Shown one piece after another: positions 5,878 to 13,548 of a DNA stretch of 27,724 nucleotides; position 1 is the stretch's first letter, and each line of letters begins with the position of its first letter. This DNA comes from WHTB01 sp050699035 (GTDB taxonomy: Bacteria > Actinomycetota > Actinomycetes > Propionibacteriales > Nocardioidaceae): NCBI GenBank assembly GCA_050699035.1, contig JBOHDE010000021.1, forward strand, positions 1 through 27,724. The letters run 5' to 3'. The position numbers and the translations under genes were made by a program. The notes below the pieces were generated by a model, which saw only the letters and a program-made list of their open reading frames with translations, did no database searches and had not been told where the DNA came from.

Positions 5878-8016
5878 ATGGCTGGAGCAGACCGCGACAA
5901 GGCCCTCGAGACCGCGATGGCGCAGATCAAGCGCGCGCATGGCGACGGCTCGGTGATGCGACTGGGTGACCAGGGCCGGGCGCCGGTCGAGGTGATCCCG
6001 ACGGGCTCGATCGCGCTCGACATCGCGCTCGGCGTCGGGGGTCTGCCGCGCGGCCGCGTGGTCGAGATCTACGGTCCGGAGTCCAGCGGCAAGACCACGG
6101 TCGCGCTGCATGCGGTGGCCAACGCGCAGCGCAACGGCGGCATCGCGGCGTTCATCGACGCCGAGCACGCCCTCGACCCGGAGTACGCGCAGAAGCTGGG
6201 TGTCGACACCGACGCGCTGCTGGTGTCCCAGCCCGACAACGGCGAGCAGGCGCTGGAGATCGCGGACATGCTGATCCGCTCCGGCGCCCTCGACATCATC
6301 GTGATCGACTCGGTCGCGGCGCTGGTGCCGCGCGCGGAGATCGAGGGCGAGATGGGCGACAGCCACGTCGGCCTGCAGGCCCGGCTGATGAGCCAGGCGC
6401 TGCGCAAGATCACCGGTGCGCTCAACGCCTCCGGCACGACCGCGGTCTTCATCAACCAGCTGCGCGAGAAGATAGGTGTCATGTTCGGCTGCTTCTCCTA
6501 CGGCACCCGGGTCATGCTCGCCGACGGCACCAGCGAGAAGATCGGCAAGATCGTCAACCAGAAGCTGCCGGTCGAGGTGCTCTCCTACGACCCTGAGACC
6601 GACAAGGTCGTACCGCGCAAGGTCGTCAACTGGTTCGACAATGGCGTCGCCGAGCGATTCCTGCAGTTCACCGTCGAGAAGTCCAGCGGCAACGGCAGGT
6701 CCCAGTTCGCGGCAACCGAGAACCACTTGATCCGCACGCCGGGAGGGTGGCGTGAGGCGGGCGAGATCGTGGCCGGTGACCGGGTCATGGCGACCGAGCT
6801 CCACCGGTTGAGCGAGCAGCAGTGGCAGCTGGTCCTCGGCTCACTCCTCGGCGACGGCAACCTTTCACCCAACCGGCACGACCGCAACGGTGTCCGTTTC
6901 CGCCTCGGGCACGGCGCAGCACAGGCCGACTATCTCGACTGGAAGGTCTCGCTGCTCGGCAACGTCGAGTGCAGCCGCCGCACCGACGAGAAGGGTGCGG
7001 TCTTCGCTGACTTCACTCCGTTGGCCGAGCTCGGAGAGCTGCAGCGCACGGTCTACCTGGGAGACGGCAAGCGCACGATCACCTGGGACTACCTGAAGGC
7101 GTTGACGCCGTTGGCGCTCGCCGTCTGGTTCATGGACGACGGCACCTTCACGGTGCGTTCCGAGGGCAAGCAGCAGCGCACGACCGGTGGTTCTGGGCGG
7201 GTGCAGTTCTGCGTCGAGGCGCTCAGCGAGGGATCACGGGACCGGCTCGTCGACTACCTGCGCGACACACACGGGTTCGACGTGTCCTGGCGGCAGACAG
7301 GCACCAGGAAGATGGCGGTCCTCACCTTCACTACCGCGTCGAGCGCCCGGTTCCTGGAGCTGGTGGCGCCCTACGTGCACCCGTCGATGGACTACAAGCT
7401 GCTGCCGCGCCTGCGCGGGCGGTTCGCCGTCGCACCGGAGTTCGCCGAGCCGGTGACTCGCCCGGTGCCCGCTCGGGTGCTGGACATCCACGTCAAGCCG
7501 CTGACCCGCTCCATGCACAAGTTCGACATCGAGGTGGAGGGCAACCACAACTACTTCGTCGACGGCGTCATGGTGCACAACAGTCCAGAGACCACCACTG
7601 GTGGGCGGGCGCTGAAGTTCTACTCGTCGGTGCGGCTCGACGTGCGTCGCATCGAGACGCTCAAGGACGGCGCCGACATGGTCGGCAACCGCACCCGGGT
7701 CAAGGTGGCCAAGAACAAGATCGCACCGCCGTTCAAGCAGGCCGAGTTCGACATCATGTACGGCCTGGGCATCAGCCGTGAGGGCGGTCTGATCGACGTC
7801 GGTGTGGAGCAGGGGTTCGTCCGCAAGGCCGGTGCCTGGTACACCTACGAGGGCGACCAGCTCGGTCAGGGCAAGGAGAACGCCCGCGCCTTCCTGCGCG
7901 ACAACCCCGACCTCGCCGACGAGCTGGAGAAGCGCATCCTGGAGAAGCTCGGCATCGGTGCCAAGCTCGACGAGCCGGCTGACGCGCCGGCCGAGCCGAC
8001 CGACATCGACTTCTGA
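5878..8016 (+). CDS. recA: RecA recombinase precursor with in-frame intein
   Basis: RecA forms filaments on single-stranded DNA, exchanges strands and activates LexA self-cleavage. The N-extein (204 residues) carries Walker A GPESSGKT (66-73) and LDIIVIDSVAALVPRAEIEGEMGD. The C-extein (144 residues) resumes at SPETTTGGRALKFYSSVR. After splicing the protein has 348 residues, the normal length. The start at 5878 gives MAGADRDKALETA, which aligns with the ends of known actinobacterial RecA proteins. An in-frame ATG at 5821 would add 19 basic residues; it has no ribosome binding site but lies at the predicted P1 transcription start, so leaderless translation from it is possible. recX follows after 8 bases. 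Regulation is by LexA (5708-5721) and a RecA-NDp promoter (5790-5812). Confidence 0.95.
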   Translation: MAGADRDKALETAMAQIKRAHGDGSVMRLGDQGRAPVEVIPTGSIALDIALGVGGLPRGRVVEIYGPESSGKTTVALHAVANAQRNGGIAAFIDAEHALDPEYAQKLGVDTDALLVSQPDNGEQALEIADMLIRSGALDIIVIDSVAALVPRAEIEGEMGDSHVGLQARLMSQALRKITGALNASGTTAVFINQLREKIGVMFGCFSYGTRVMLADGTSEKIGKIVNQKLPVEVLSYDPETDKVVPRKVVNWFDNGVAERFLQFTVEKSSGNGRSQFAATENHLIRTPGGWREAGEIVAGDRVMATELHRLSEQQWQLVLGSLLGDGNLSPNRHDRNGVRFRLGHGAAQADYLDWKVSLLGNVECSRRTDEKGAVFADFTPLAELGELQRTVYLGDGKRTITWDYLKALTPLALAVWFMDDGTFTVRSEGKQQRTTGGSGRVQFCVEALSEGSRDRLVDYLRDTHGFDVSWRQTGTRKMAVLTFTTASSARFLELVAPYVHPSMDYKLLPRLRGRFAVAPEFAEPVTRPVPARVLDIHVKPLTRSMHKFDIEVEGNHNYFVDGVMVHNSPETTTGGRALKFYSSVRLDVRRIETLKDGADMVGNRTRVKVAKNKIAPPFKQAEFDIMYGLGISREGGLIDVGVEQGFVRKAGAWYTYEGDQLGQGKENARAFLRDNPDLADELEKRILEKLGIGAKLDEPADAPAEPTDIDF
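6490..7581 (+). other. RecA intein with LAGLIDADG homing endonuclease
   Basis: A 364-residue insertion in the RecA frame. It begins with Cys right after GVMFG and ends in VMVHN, followed by Ser as +1 residue. The N-terminal splicing block CFSYGTRVMLADG, block B with TENH, and the C-terminal block (KFDIEVEGNHNYFVDG then VMVHN) are all present. Both endonuclease motifs are intact and keep their acidic residues: VLGSLLGDGNL and ALAVWFMDDGTF. The insertion point and the sequence around LADGTSEKIGKIVN match what I recall of the Mycobacterium leprae RecA intein, which differs from the M. tuberculosis site. Splicing and DNA cleavage are both likely functional, though neither can be proven from sequence. 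Confidence 0.93.
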
Positions 8017-8024
8017 CCGCGGCG

Positions 8025-8594
8025 ATGGCACTCAGCCGGCGTGCCGGTCGTGGCTCGACGGCCGACGACCCCGACCCGGGCAGCGGACCACCCGCTGACC
8101 CGGAGTCGGTGGCCCGCACGATCGCGTTGAGCCGGCTGACGTCACAGCCCCGCACCCGCGCCGAGCTCGCCGACACGATGGCGGGTCGGCTGGTCCCCGA
8201 CGATGTGGCTGCGCGGGTGCTCGACCGGTTCGAGGAGGTCGGGCTGGTCGACGACGCGGCGTTCGCTCGCTCCTGGATCGAGTCGCGGCAGTCCGGCCGT
8301 GGGCTGGCCCGCCGGGCGCTGGCCCAGGAGCTGCGCCGCAAGGGAGTCTCCGACGAGGTCGCGCGGGAGGCCCTCGACGAGATCGACACCGACGTCGAGG
8401 AAGACGCGGCCCGCGAGCTGGTCCGACGCAAGCTGCGGTCGCTGCGATCCGTCGACCATCAGGCCCGGGTGCGCCGGCTGACCGGGATGCTGGCCCGCAA
8501 GGGCTACCCGGCCGGCCTCGCCTTCCGAGTCGTCCGCGACGAGCTGGACCGGTTCGGCGACGACACCGACGGGCTGACCGCCCCGATCGACTGA
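8025..8594 (+). CDS. recX: RecX, regulator of RecA
   Basis: A 189-residue helical protein matching RecX. It contains typical three-helix repeats with ALSRLTSQPRTRAELADTMA, VGLVDDAAFARSWIESR, GLARRALAQELRRKGV and LVRRKLRSLRS. RecX caps or disassembles RecA filaments and limits RecA ATPase and co-protease activity. It lies 8 bases after recA and is almost certainly co-transcribed, so it is induced with it. The ATG at 8025 gives a slightly long, low-complexity N-terminus (about 25 residues) before the conserved part, as is common in actinobacterial RecX. Two near-identical 13-base segments (8582-8594 and 8599-8611) duplicate the end of the gene including the stop codon. Confidence 0.9.
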   Translation: MALSRRAGRGSTADDPDPGSGPPADPESVARTIALSRLTSQPRTRAELADTMAGRLVPDDVAARVLDRFEEVGLVDDAAFARSWIESRQSGRGLARRALAQELRRKGVSDEVAREALDEIDTDVEEDAARELVRRKLRSLRSVDHQARVRRLTGMLARKGYPAGLAFRVVRDELDRFGDDTDGLTAPID

Positions 8595-8641
8595 GCGACC
8601 CGATCGACTGACTCGGTCGAAGAAGTCGGCGGTGCCGAATC

Positions 8642-8671
8642 TTGACCGGCCTGGCGGCGGCGACCTAGCCT
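8642..8671 (+). promoter_or_regulatory. Candidate rny promoter
   Basis: TTGACC (8642-8647), 18 bases, TAGCCT (8666-8671) is the best promoter candidate in the 8595-8895 gap between recX and rny. It would give a leader of about 218 bases. No open frame with a credible start was seen in this gap. Confidence 0.35.
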
Positions 8672-8862
8672 CCGACCATAGGGATACTCCGCACCGGTCA
8701 CCCCGGCCGGCCCGCGTTGGACACATAGCGACAGCCAGTTGATGCACGCACGACCACGACACGACGTACGACCTTGACACTCTGAACACTCCGCCGCAGT
8801 CCGGTGCTCGGGACCGGCGCGGCGATGCGGCGTATCCCTGGGAGGACCGGCCGTGCCCTGCC

Positions 8863-8880
8863 CCCGGGGCCGGCCCCGGG
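8863..8880 (+). promoter_or_regulatory. GC palindrome touching the rny ribosome binding site
   Basis: A perfect 18-bp palindrome, centre between 8871 and 8872, ends one base before AAGGGAG (8881-8887), the ribosome binding site of rny. In mRNA it would form a very stable hairpin beside that site and could tune translation or stability. Confidence 0.45.
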
Positions 8881-8895
8881 AAGGGAGCCGTGGAC

Positions 8896-10678
8896 ATGCT
8901 CGAGGTTGTTCTGGTCGCTCTGGTCATCGTGCTGGTCGTCGTCCTGCTGGCCGTGCTGCTCCGCCAACGCCCCACCTCGGTGCCGAGCCCGCTGCTGCAG
9001 GAGCCCGCGGCCCAGGCCGACACCGCGCAACGGGAGGCGGACAGCCAGGCTGCGGTCCAACGTGAGGCAGCCCAACGTGAGGCAGCCCAACGTGAGGCAG
9101 CCNNNNNNNNNNNNNNNNNNNNNNNNNNNNNNNNNNNNNNNNNNNNNNNNNNNNNNNNNNNNNNNNNNNNNNNNNNNNNNNNNNNNNNNNNNNNNNNNNN
9201 NNGAGGCAGCCGAACGGGAGGCGGCCAAGCGCGAGGCCGAAGCGATCCGGGTCGCCGCGGAGGACGAGGCCGTCGAGATTCGCCGCCGGGCCGCCAAACA
9301 GGCCACCCACGCCAAACAGCTGCGCGCCGACGTCGACGAGGAGCTACGGGTCCAGCGGGAGGACGTACGCGAGCAGCGGGTCGACGTCGAGCGGCGCGAG
9401 CACCGCCTCGCCGAGCGGGAGGAGCGGCTGGACGTCGAGGCTCGCCAGCTCGAGGAGCGGGCCGAGGAGCTCGCCCAGCTCGAGGACGACATCCAGCGCA
9501 AGCGCATGCAGGTGGCCGAGATCGAGGTGCAGCGGCGCGCCGTGCTCGAACGGACCGCCGGGCTGTCGGCTGCCGCGGCGAAGCGCGAGCTGGTGGAGAG
9601 CATCGAGAACGACGCCAAACGGCAGGCCGTCATCACGACCCGCGAGATCGAGCGCGAGGCGAAGGAGGAGGGCGAGTTCCTGGCTCGCAAGGTGCTGTCG
9701 ACCGTGATCCAGCGGCTCGCCTCCGAGCAGACCGCTGAGTCGGTCGTCTCGCTGGTCCACCTGCCCGGCGACGACATGAAGGGCCGGATCATCGGCCGCG
9801 AGGGCCGCAACATCCGGGCGTTCGAGCAGACGACCGGCGTCAACCTGATCATCGACGACACTCCCGAGGCCGTACTCCTGTCCTGCTTCGACCCGGTACG
9901 CCGGGAGACGGCCCGGCTGACCCTCGAGGCGCTGGTCCTCGACGGCCGCATCCACCCGAGCCGGATCGAGGAGGTGCATTCGCGTTCTCGCGCTGAGGTT
10001 GACCGGCTCTGCCAGCGGGCCGGCGAGGACGCGGTCGTGGCTTTCGGCATCACCGACATGCACCCGACTCTGGTGCACACCCTGGGTCAGCTGCGCTACC
10101 GCACGTCGTACGGGCAGAACGTCCTCAAGCACCTGATCGAGTCAGGTCACGCCGCCGGGCTGATGGCTGACGAGCTCGGTCTCGACCGGGCCCTGCTGGT
10201 ACGCGGTGCGCTGCTGCACGACATCGGCAAGGCGCTGACCCATGAGCACGAGGGCTCGCACGCCATCGTCGGCGCCGAGCTGGCCCGCAAGCATGGCGAG
10301 CACGACGACGTCGTCCACGCGATCGAGGCCCACCACAACGAGGTGCAGCCGCGCACCGTCGAGGCGATCCTGACCCAGGCCGCGGACGCGGTCAGTGGTG
10401 GCCGGCCGGGGGCCCGGCGGGAGTCGCTGGAGGCGTACGTACAACGGCTCGAGCGGCTTGAGGAGATCGCGATGGACAAGGAGGGCGTCGAGAAGGTGTT
10501 CGCGATGCAGGCCGGCCGCGAGGTCCGGGTGATGGTCGTGCCGGACGTGGTCGACGACGTCCAGGCCCAGGTGCTGGCCCGAGACATCGCGAAGCAGGTC
10601 GAGGAGGAGCTGACCTACCCCGGCCAGATCCGGGTCACCGTGGTGCGTGAGTCCCGCGCCACCGAAGTCGCCCGCTGA
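8896..10678 (+). CDS. rny: Ribonuclease Y (interrupted by an assembly gap)
   Basis: A membrane-anchored endoribonuclease that starts mRNA decay. In order: an N-terminal membrane helix (LEVVLVALVIVLVVVLLAVLL), a long charged coiled coil with Gln/Glu-Arg-Glu-Ala-Ala repeats that enters and leaves the N run, a KH RNA-binding domain (GDDMKGRIIGREGRNIRAFE), and an HD phosphohydrolase domain with RGALLHDIGKA and its metal-binding His-Asp. The reading frame differs by one on the two sides of the 100-N run, because 100 is a placeholder and not a multiple of three; this is not evidence of a frameshift. ATG 8896 is preferred to GTG 8890 because AAGGGAG lies 8 bases upstream of it. The C-terminal half is complete and ends in normal RNase Y sequence. 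Confidence 0.9.
9058..9102 (+). repeat. 15-bp tandem repeat in the rny coiled coil
   Basis: Three exact copies of CAACGTGAGGCAGCC (Gln-Arg-Glu-Ala-Ala) at 9058-9072, 9073-9087 and 9088-9102 run into the gap. On the far side GAGGCAGCC (9203-9211) is the last nine bases of the same unit, followed by degenerate units. The array therefore spans the gap. Confidence 0.9.
9103..9202. other. Assembly gap (100 N)
   Basis: Exactly 100 N, a usual placeholder for a gap of unknown size. The left edge is at a unit and codon boundary, and the right edge begins at base 7 of a unit. The true length is then expected to be 6 + 15n bases. Confidence 0.95.
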
Positions 10679-10688
10679 CCCATGTCTG

Positions 10689-10775
10689 CCCACCCCCTCC
10701 CGTTGAGTGTGACGTTCTCGACGCGACACGCCGGCGTGTCTGTCGAAGTCGTCACACTCAACGGGGAGGTGGGGG
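10689..10775 (+). terminator. Long imperfect hairpin after rny
   Basis: Outer arms 10699-10714 and 10750-10765 are perfectly complementary over 16 bp and extend imperfectly to about 10689 and 10775. Inside lie complementary TCGAC/GTCGA (10718-10722, 10742-10746) and a perfect 16-bp palindrome at 10725-10740. The whole would fold into one 87-base rod starting 10 bases after the rny stop. A terminator or RNA-stabilising hairpin is the simplest reading; a dispersed repeat is another. Confidence 0.6.
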
Positions 10776-10786
10776 CGGGGGAGTCC

Positions 10787-11437
10787 GTGTTGGCGGCCGC
10801 CCGGCGGGTCCTCGACGGGTCCGGGTACGCCGGCCACGACCCGTGGGCCGTCGACCTGACCGCCGACCCGGTCCGGCTGGCGGCCGGCGACGGCGTCACG
10901 CTCGCGTACCGCCCGATGACCACGGCCGACCTCGGCGACCTGGTCCGCTGGCAGCGCGCACCGCACGCGGTCCGCTGGTTCCGTGGCGAGTCGTTGGACC
11001 CGGCGACGGCGGGCGAGCGGTACGGCCCGCAACTGCGCGGTGAGGCACCGACCCGGATGTGGGTGCTGGAGGTCGCCGGCCGGTCGGTGGGCTACCTGCA
11101 GGACTATCGGGTCCGAGACCACGACGAGTACGCCGCCAAGGTCGGCGACCCGGAGGCGGTCGCGTTCGACTACCTGATCGGTGACCGGTCCCTGGTGGGC
11201 CGCGGCCTCGGCACTCGGGTGGTCTGGACGTTCTGCCGTGACGTGCTCCGCCGCGACTATCCCGACGCCCCACGGTTCGTGGCGTCACCGGACCACCGCA
11301 ACGCGATCAGCCTGCGCGTGCTGGCCAAGTGCGGGTTCGCCGAGGGGCTGTGGATCGACGTGCCCGGCCAAGACCACCCGGAAGTCGTCTGCACCCTCGA
11401 CGTGGCCCAGGTCCTCGGCAGGGTTACCCGCGGGTAG
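10787..11437 (+). CDS. GNAT acetyltransferase, AAC(6')-like
   Basis: A 216-residue acetyl-CoA-dependent N-acetyltransferase. The acetyl-CoA-binding motif LVGRGLGTRVVWTF and the terminal block NAISLRVLAKCGF are clear. The overall pattern (TLAYRPMTTADL, VRWFRGE, VGYLQDY, FDYLIGDRSLVGRGLGT) resembles the AAC(6')-Ib branch of the family, which acetylates aminoglycosides; chromosomal relatives often have other amine substrates. GTG 10787 is preferred because GGGGGAG precedes it and because the region in front forms the long hairpin. An in-frame ATG at 10682, 4 bases after the rny stop, would add 35 residues encoded entirely by that hairpin. The substrate is unknown. Confidence 0.78.
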   Translation: MLAAARRVLDGSGYAGHDPWAVDLTADPVRLAAGDGVTLAYRPMTTADLGDLVRWQRAPHAVRWFRGESLDPATAGERYGPQLRGEAPTRMWVLEVAGRSVGYLQDYRVRDHDEYAAKVGDPEAVAFDYLIGDRSLVGRGLGTRVVWTFCRDVLRRDYPDAPRFVASPDHRNAISLRVLAKCGFAEGLWIDVPGQDHPEVVCTLDVAQVLGRVTRG

Positions 11438-11440
11438 GCT
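11435..11440 (+). promoter_or_regulatory. -10 element for a leaderless start
   Basis: TAGGCT, whose first three bases are the stop codon of the GNAT gene, lies 7 bases before ATG 11448. This spacing puts the transcription start at the ATG, and no ribosome binding site is present. No clear -35 element is seen. Confidence 0.45.
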
Positions 11441-11447
11441 CAGGGCC

Positions 11448-11924
11448 ATGTCAGTGCTCCGCATGCCGTCGGTCCTCGGCCTCTTCGACCTGTTGGGCCG
11501 GGTGCCGAAGGGCCGCCTGCTGTTCTCGGTCGCGTTCGCGCGCAAGGCTCCGTACTTCGCCAGCGTGAAGCCGCGGTTCACCGAGCTGCGGCCGCACCGC
11601 GCCGCACTGGTGGTCGCGAACCGCCGCGCCGTGCACAACCACATTGGCACCGTGCACGCGATCGCGGTCTGCAACGGGCTCGAGGCGGCGATGGGCGCGC
11701 TCGCCGAGGCGACCATCCCGGCCGGCAAGCGCTGGCTGCCCAAGGGCATGCAGGTGGAGTACGTCGCGAAGGCGACCAGTGACATCAGCTGCGTGGCCGA
11801 GACGACCGAGGCCGACTGGGCCGGCCCGGACGTGCCGGTGACCGTGACGGCGACCCGCGACGACGGCACCGTCGTCGTGCGCGGCGTCATCCAGCTCTGG
11901 GTCACCGACAAGCCGGCGGCCTGA
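11448..11924 (+). CDS. DUF4442 hotdog-fold protein
   Basis: A 158-residue protein resembling DUF4442/YiiD-C proteins, a thioesterase-like hotdog family. Supporting segments are the N-terminal helix region, TELRPHRAALVVANRRAVHNHIGTVHAIAVCNGLEAAMG (helix and His-Asn-His typical of hotdog substrate sites) and the C-terminal strands VPVTVTATRDDGTVVVRGVIQLWV. The usual role would be hydrolysis or binding of an acyl-CoA-like thioester, but this subfamily has no firmly known substrate. The ATG at 11448 follows a TAGGCT box by 7 bases and looks leaderless. The gene converges on gluD with 10 bases between the stops and no clear terminator. Confidence 0.75.
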   Translation: MSVLRMPSVLGLFDLLGRVPKGRLLFSVAFARKAPYFASVKPRFTELRPHRAALVVANRRAVHNHIGTVHAIAVCNGLEAAMGALAEATIPAGKRWLPKGMQVEYVAKATSDISCVAETTEADWAGPDVPVTVTATRDDGTVVVRGVIQLWVTDKPAA

Positions 11925-11934
11925 GCCGTCGACG

Positions 11935-12792
11935 TCAGAGCACGGTCTGCGACCCACCGGTGGCGGCGTCGCCGACCATTGGCACCTCGAGCGGCTTGCG
12001 CTCACCGACGTAGCGCCGCTGCGCCCAGGTGGCGATACCGGTGAGGATGAGGTTGACCATGATGTACAGCGACGCCACCACGAGGGTGGTGGGCACCTGG
12101 TTCGCGAACTCTCCATAGATCTGCTTGCCGATGAACGTCAGGCCGGGCGCGGTGATGTAGTAGCCGAGGCTGGTGTCCTTCAGGGCCACCACGCACTGGC
12201 TGATGATCGACGGCAGCATGATCTTGACCGCCTGCGGCAGCAGGATGATCGACATCACCTGCGACTTGCGCATCCCGATCGCGTACGCCGCCTCGGCCTG
12301 CCCCGGGGGTACGGCGAGGATGCCGGCCCGGAAGACCTCGGCCAGCACGGATCCGTTGTAGAGCGTCAGCCCCATGACGACCGACCAGTACGCGCCGAAG
12401 CCGTCGCCGATGCCGTAGGACAAGAAGATGAACACGATGAGTAGCAGCAGCGGGACGGCGCGGAAGAACTCGACGACCGCCCAGCACGGCCAACGCAGCC
12501 AACCGTGCTCCGACAGCTTGCCGACGCCGAAGATCACGCCGAAGACGGTGGCGAAGATGATCGACAGCACGGCCATCTGCAGAGTCTTGAGAAGGCCGTC
12601 CACCAGGATGACCTTGATGTAGTCGGGGGTGAGGAACACCTCCCATTTGGCGTACGTCAGCTGGCCGGTGTCGTACATCCGCCAGCCGATCAGCGCCAGC
12701 AGGCCGGCCAGGCCGATCGAGGCGATCACGGAGTAGAGGCGCTGCCGGGCCTGGGCCCGCGGGCCGGGAACGTCGAACAGGATGCTGCTCAT
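11935..12792 (-). CDS. gluD: Glutamate ABC transporter permease GluD
   Basis: A 285-residue permease of the polar amino acid (HisMQ/GluCD) type. It has an N-terminal extension with one hydrophobic segment (residues 22-42), then the transport core with five or so helices. The ATPase-docking EAA loop is visible as AEVFRAGILAVPPGQAEAAYAIGMRKSQVM. It ends in a short polar tail. The start ATG overlaps the gluC stop (ATGA at 12789-12792), so the two permeases are coupled and probably form a heterodimer. Assignment as GluD rests on family resemblance and on the gluA-B-C-D order near recA and miaB seen in other actinobacteria. Glutamate as substrate is inferred. Confidence 0.85.
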   Translation of the reverse strand: MSSILFDVPGPRAQARQRLYSVIASIGLAGLLALIGWRMYDTGQLTYAKWEVFLTPDYIKVILVDGLLKTLQMAVLSIIFATVFGVIFGVGKLSEHGWLRWPCWAVVEFFRAVPLLLLIVFIFLSYGIGDGFGAYWSVVMGLTLYNGSVLAEVFRAGILAVPPGQAEAAYAIGMRKSQVMSIILLPQAVKIMLPSIISQCVVALKDTSLGYYITAPGLTFIGKQIYGEFANQVPTTLVVASLYIMVNLILTGIATWAQRRYVGERKPLEVPMVGDAATGGSQTVL

Positions 12793-13445
12793 CGGGCCAC
12801 CCGCCAGCGCCGCTCCAGGCCGTGCGAGCCGAGGGAGACCAGCTCGACGATGATGATGTAGCCGACCGCGAAGGTGAGGAAGATCAGCGTGCGGTCGTCC
12901 GCATTGTTGTTGGTGAAGAAGCGCATCCGGCTAGTCGCCTCGGCCAGGCCGAACGCCGCCGCGATCGAGGTGTTCTTGGCCAGCGCGATCATCACGCTGG
13001 CCAGCGGCGGCACGACCGCGCGAAGGGCCTGCGGCAGGATGACGTGCCGCATCGACTGACCGAACGTCAGCCCGACCGCGCGTGAGGCCTCGGCCTGACC
13101 GAGCGACACCGAGTTGATGCCCGAGCGGAACGCCTCACAGACGAACGCCGCGGTGTAGGCCGTGAGTGCGATGCACCCCTTGGCAAAGAACGGGTAGTTC
13201 AGCCCGAGCCGGGGCATCGCGATGAACACGAAGACGAACACCATCAGCAGCGGGGTGTTGCGGAAGATGGCGACGTAGACCGTGCCGGCCTTGGCCAGCA
13301 CGGGGATCGGGCCGACCCGGGCCGCTGCCAGCAGCACTCCGACGACCAGCGAGGCCAGCCCCGCCACCAGGAACAGCTCGATCGTCAGCAGGAACCCGCG
13401 AAGGACGATGCCGTAGTCCTGCACGATGTCGTCGATGCTCGCCAC
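12789..13445 (-). CDS. gluC: Glutamate ABC transporter permease GluC
   Basis: A 218-residue amino-acid permease with about five membrane helices. The EAA loop reads CEAFRSGINSVSLGQAEASRAVGLTFGQSM. FRNTPLLMVFVFVF near residue 60 is typical of this family. The only in-frame start that keeps the whole first helix is GTG 13445, but the strong AGGAG lies directly against it with no spacer. An ATC six bases further would have ideal spacing, so the true start is uncertain by two codons. It follows gluB after a 103-base gap that holds a strong hairpin. Confidence 0.85.
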   Translation of the reverse strand: MASIDDIVQDYGIVLRGFLLTIELFLVAGLASLVVGVLLAAARVGPIPVLAKAGTVYVAIFRNTPLLMVFVFVFIAMPRLGLNYPFFAKGCIALTAYTAAFVCEAFRSGINSVSLGQAEASRAVGLTFGQSMRHVILPQALRAVVPPLASVMIALAKNTSIAAAFGLAEATSRMRFFTNNNADDRTLIFLTFAVGYIIIVELVSLGSHGLERRWRVAR

Positions 13446-13495
13446 CTCCTCGGTCGGTCACCGGTCCCGGGTGCGCACCGGGCTGGTCGGCGTGA

Positions 13496-13530
13496 CCGTG
13501 GGGCGGCCCAGTGCACGGGCCGCCCCACGG
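13496..13530 (-). terminator. gluB-gluC intergenic hairpin (attenuator)
   Basis: A perfect 14-bp GC-rich stem (13496-13509 with 13517-13530) with a 7-base loop, between the gluB stop and the gluC start. Hairpins here are usual in importer operons. They protect the upstream message and reduce read-through, giving more binding protein than permease. Confidence 0.7.
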
Positions 13531-13548
13531 GACGCGGTCAGCGGTCGG

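Noticed and set aside
5806..6804. 332-codon open frame antisense to recA and the intein
   Set aside because: Shadow of the recA codon pattern; no family resemblance and no ribosome binding site.
5878..8016. recA as an interrupted pseudogene
   Set aside because: The insertion is in frame, carries all splicing residues, and removing it restores a 348-residue RecA.
8582..8611. 13-bp direct repeat at the end of recX
   Set aside because: A simple local duplication that includes the stop codon; no sign of a site-specific function.
9058..9211. CRISPR-like repeat array
   Set aside because: The repeats are adjacent 15-bp units without spacers and encode a coiled coil.
8896..10678. rny as a frameshifted pseudogene
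   Set aside because: The frame change coincides exactly with a 100-N placeholder inside a repeat; both flanks encode normal RNase Y.
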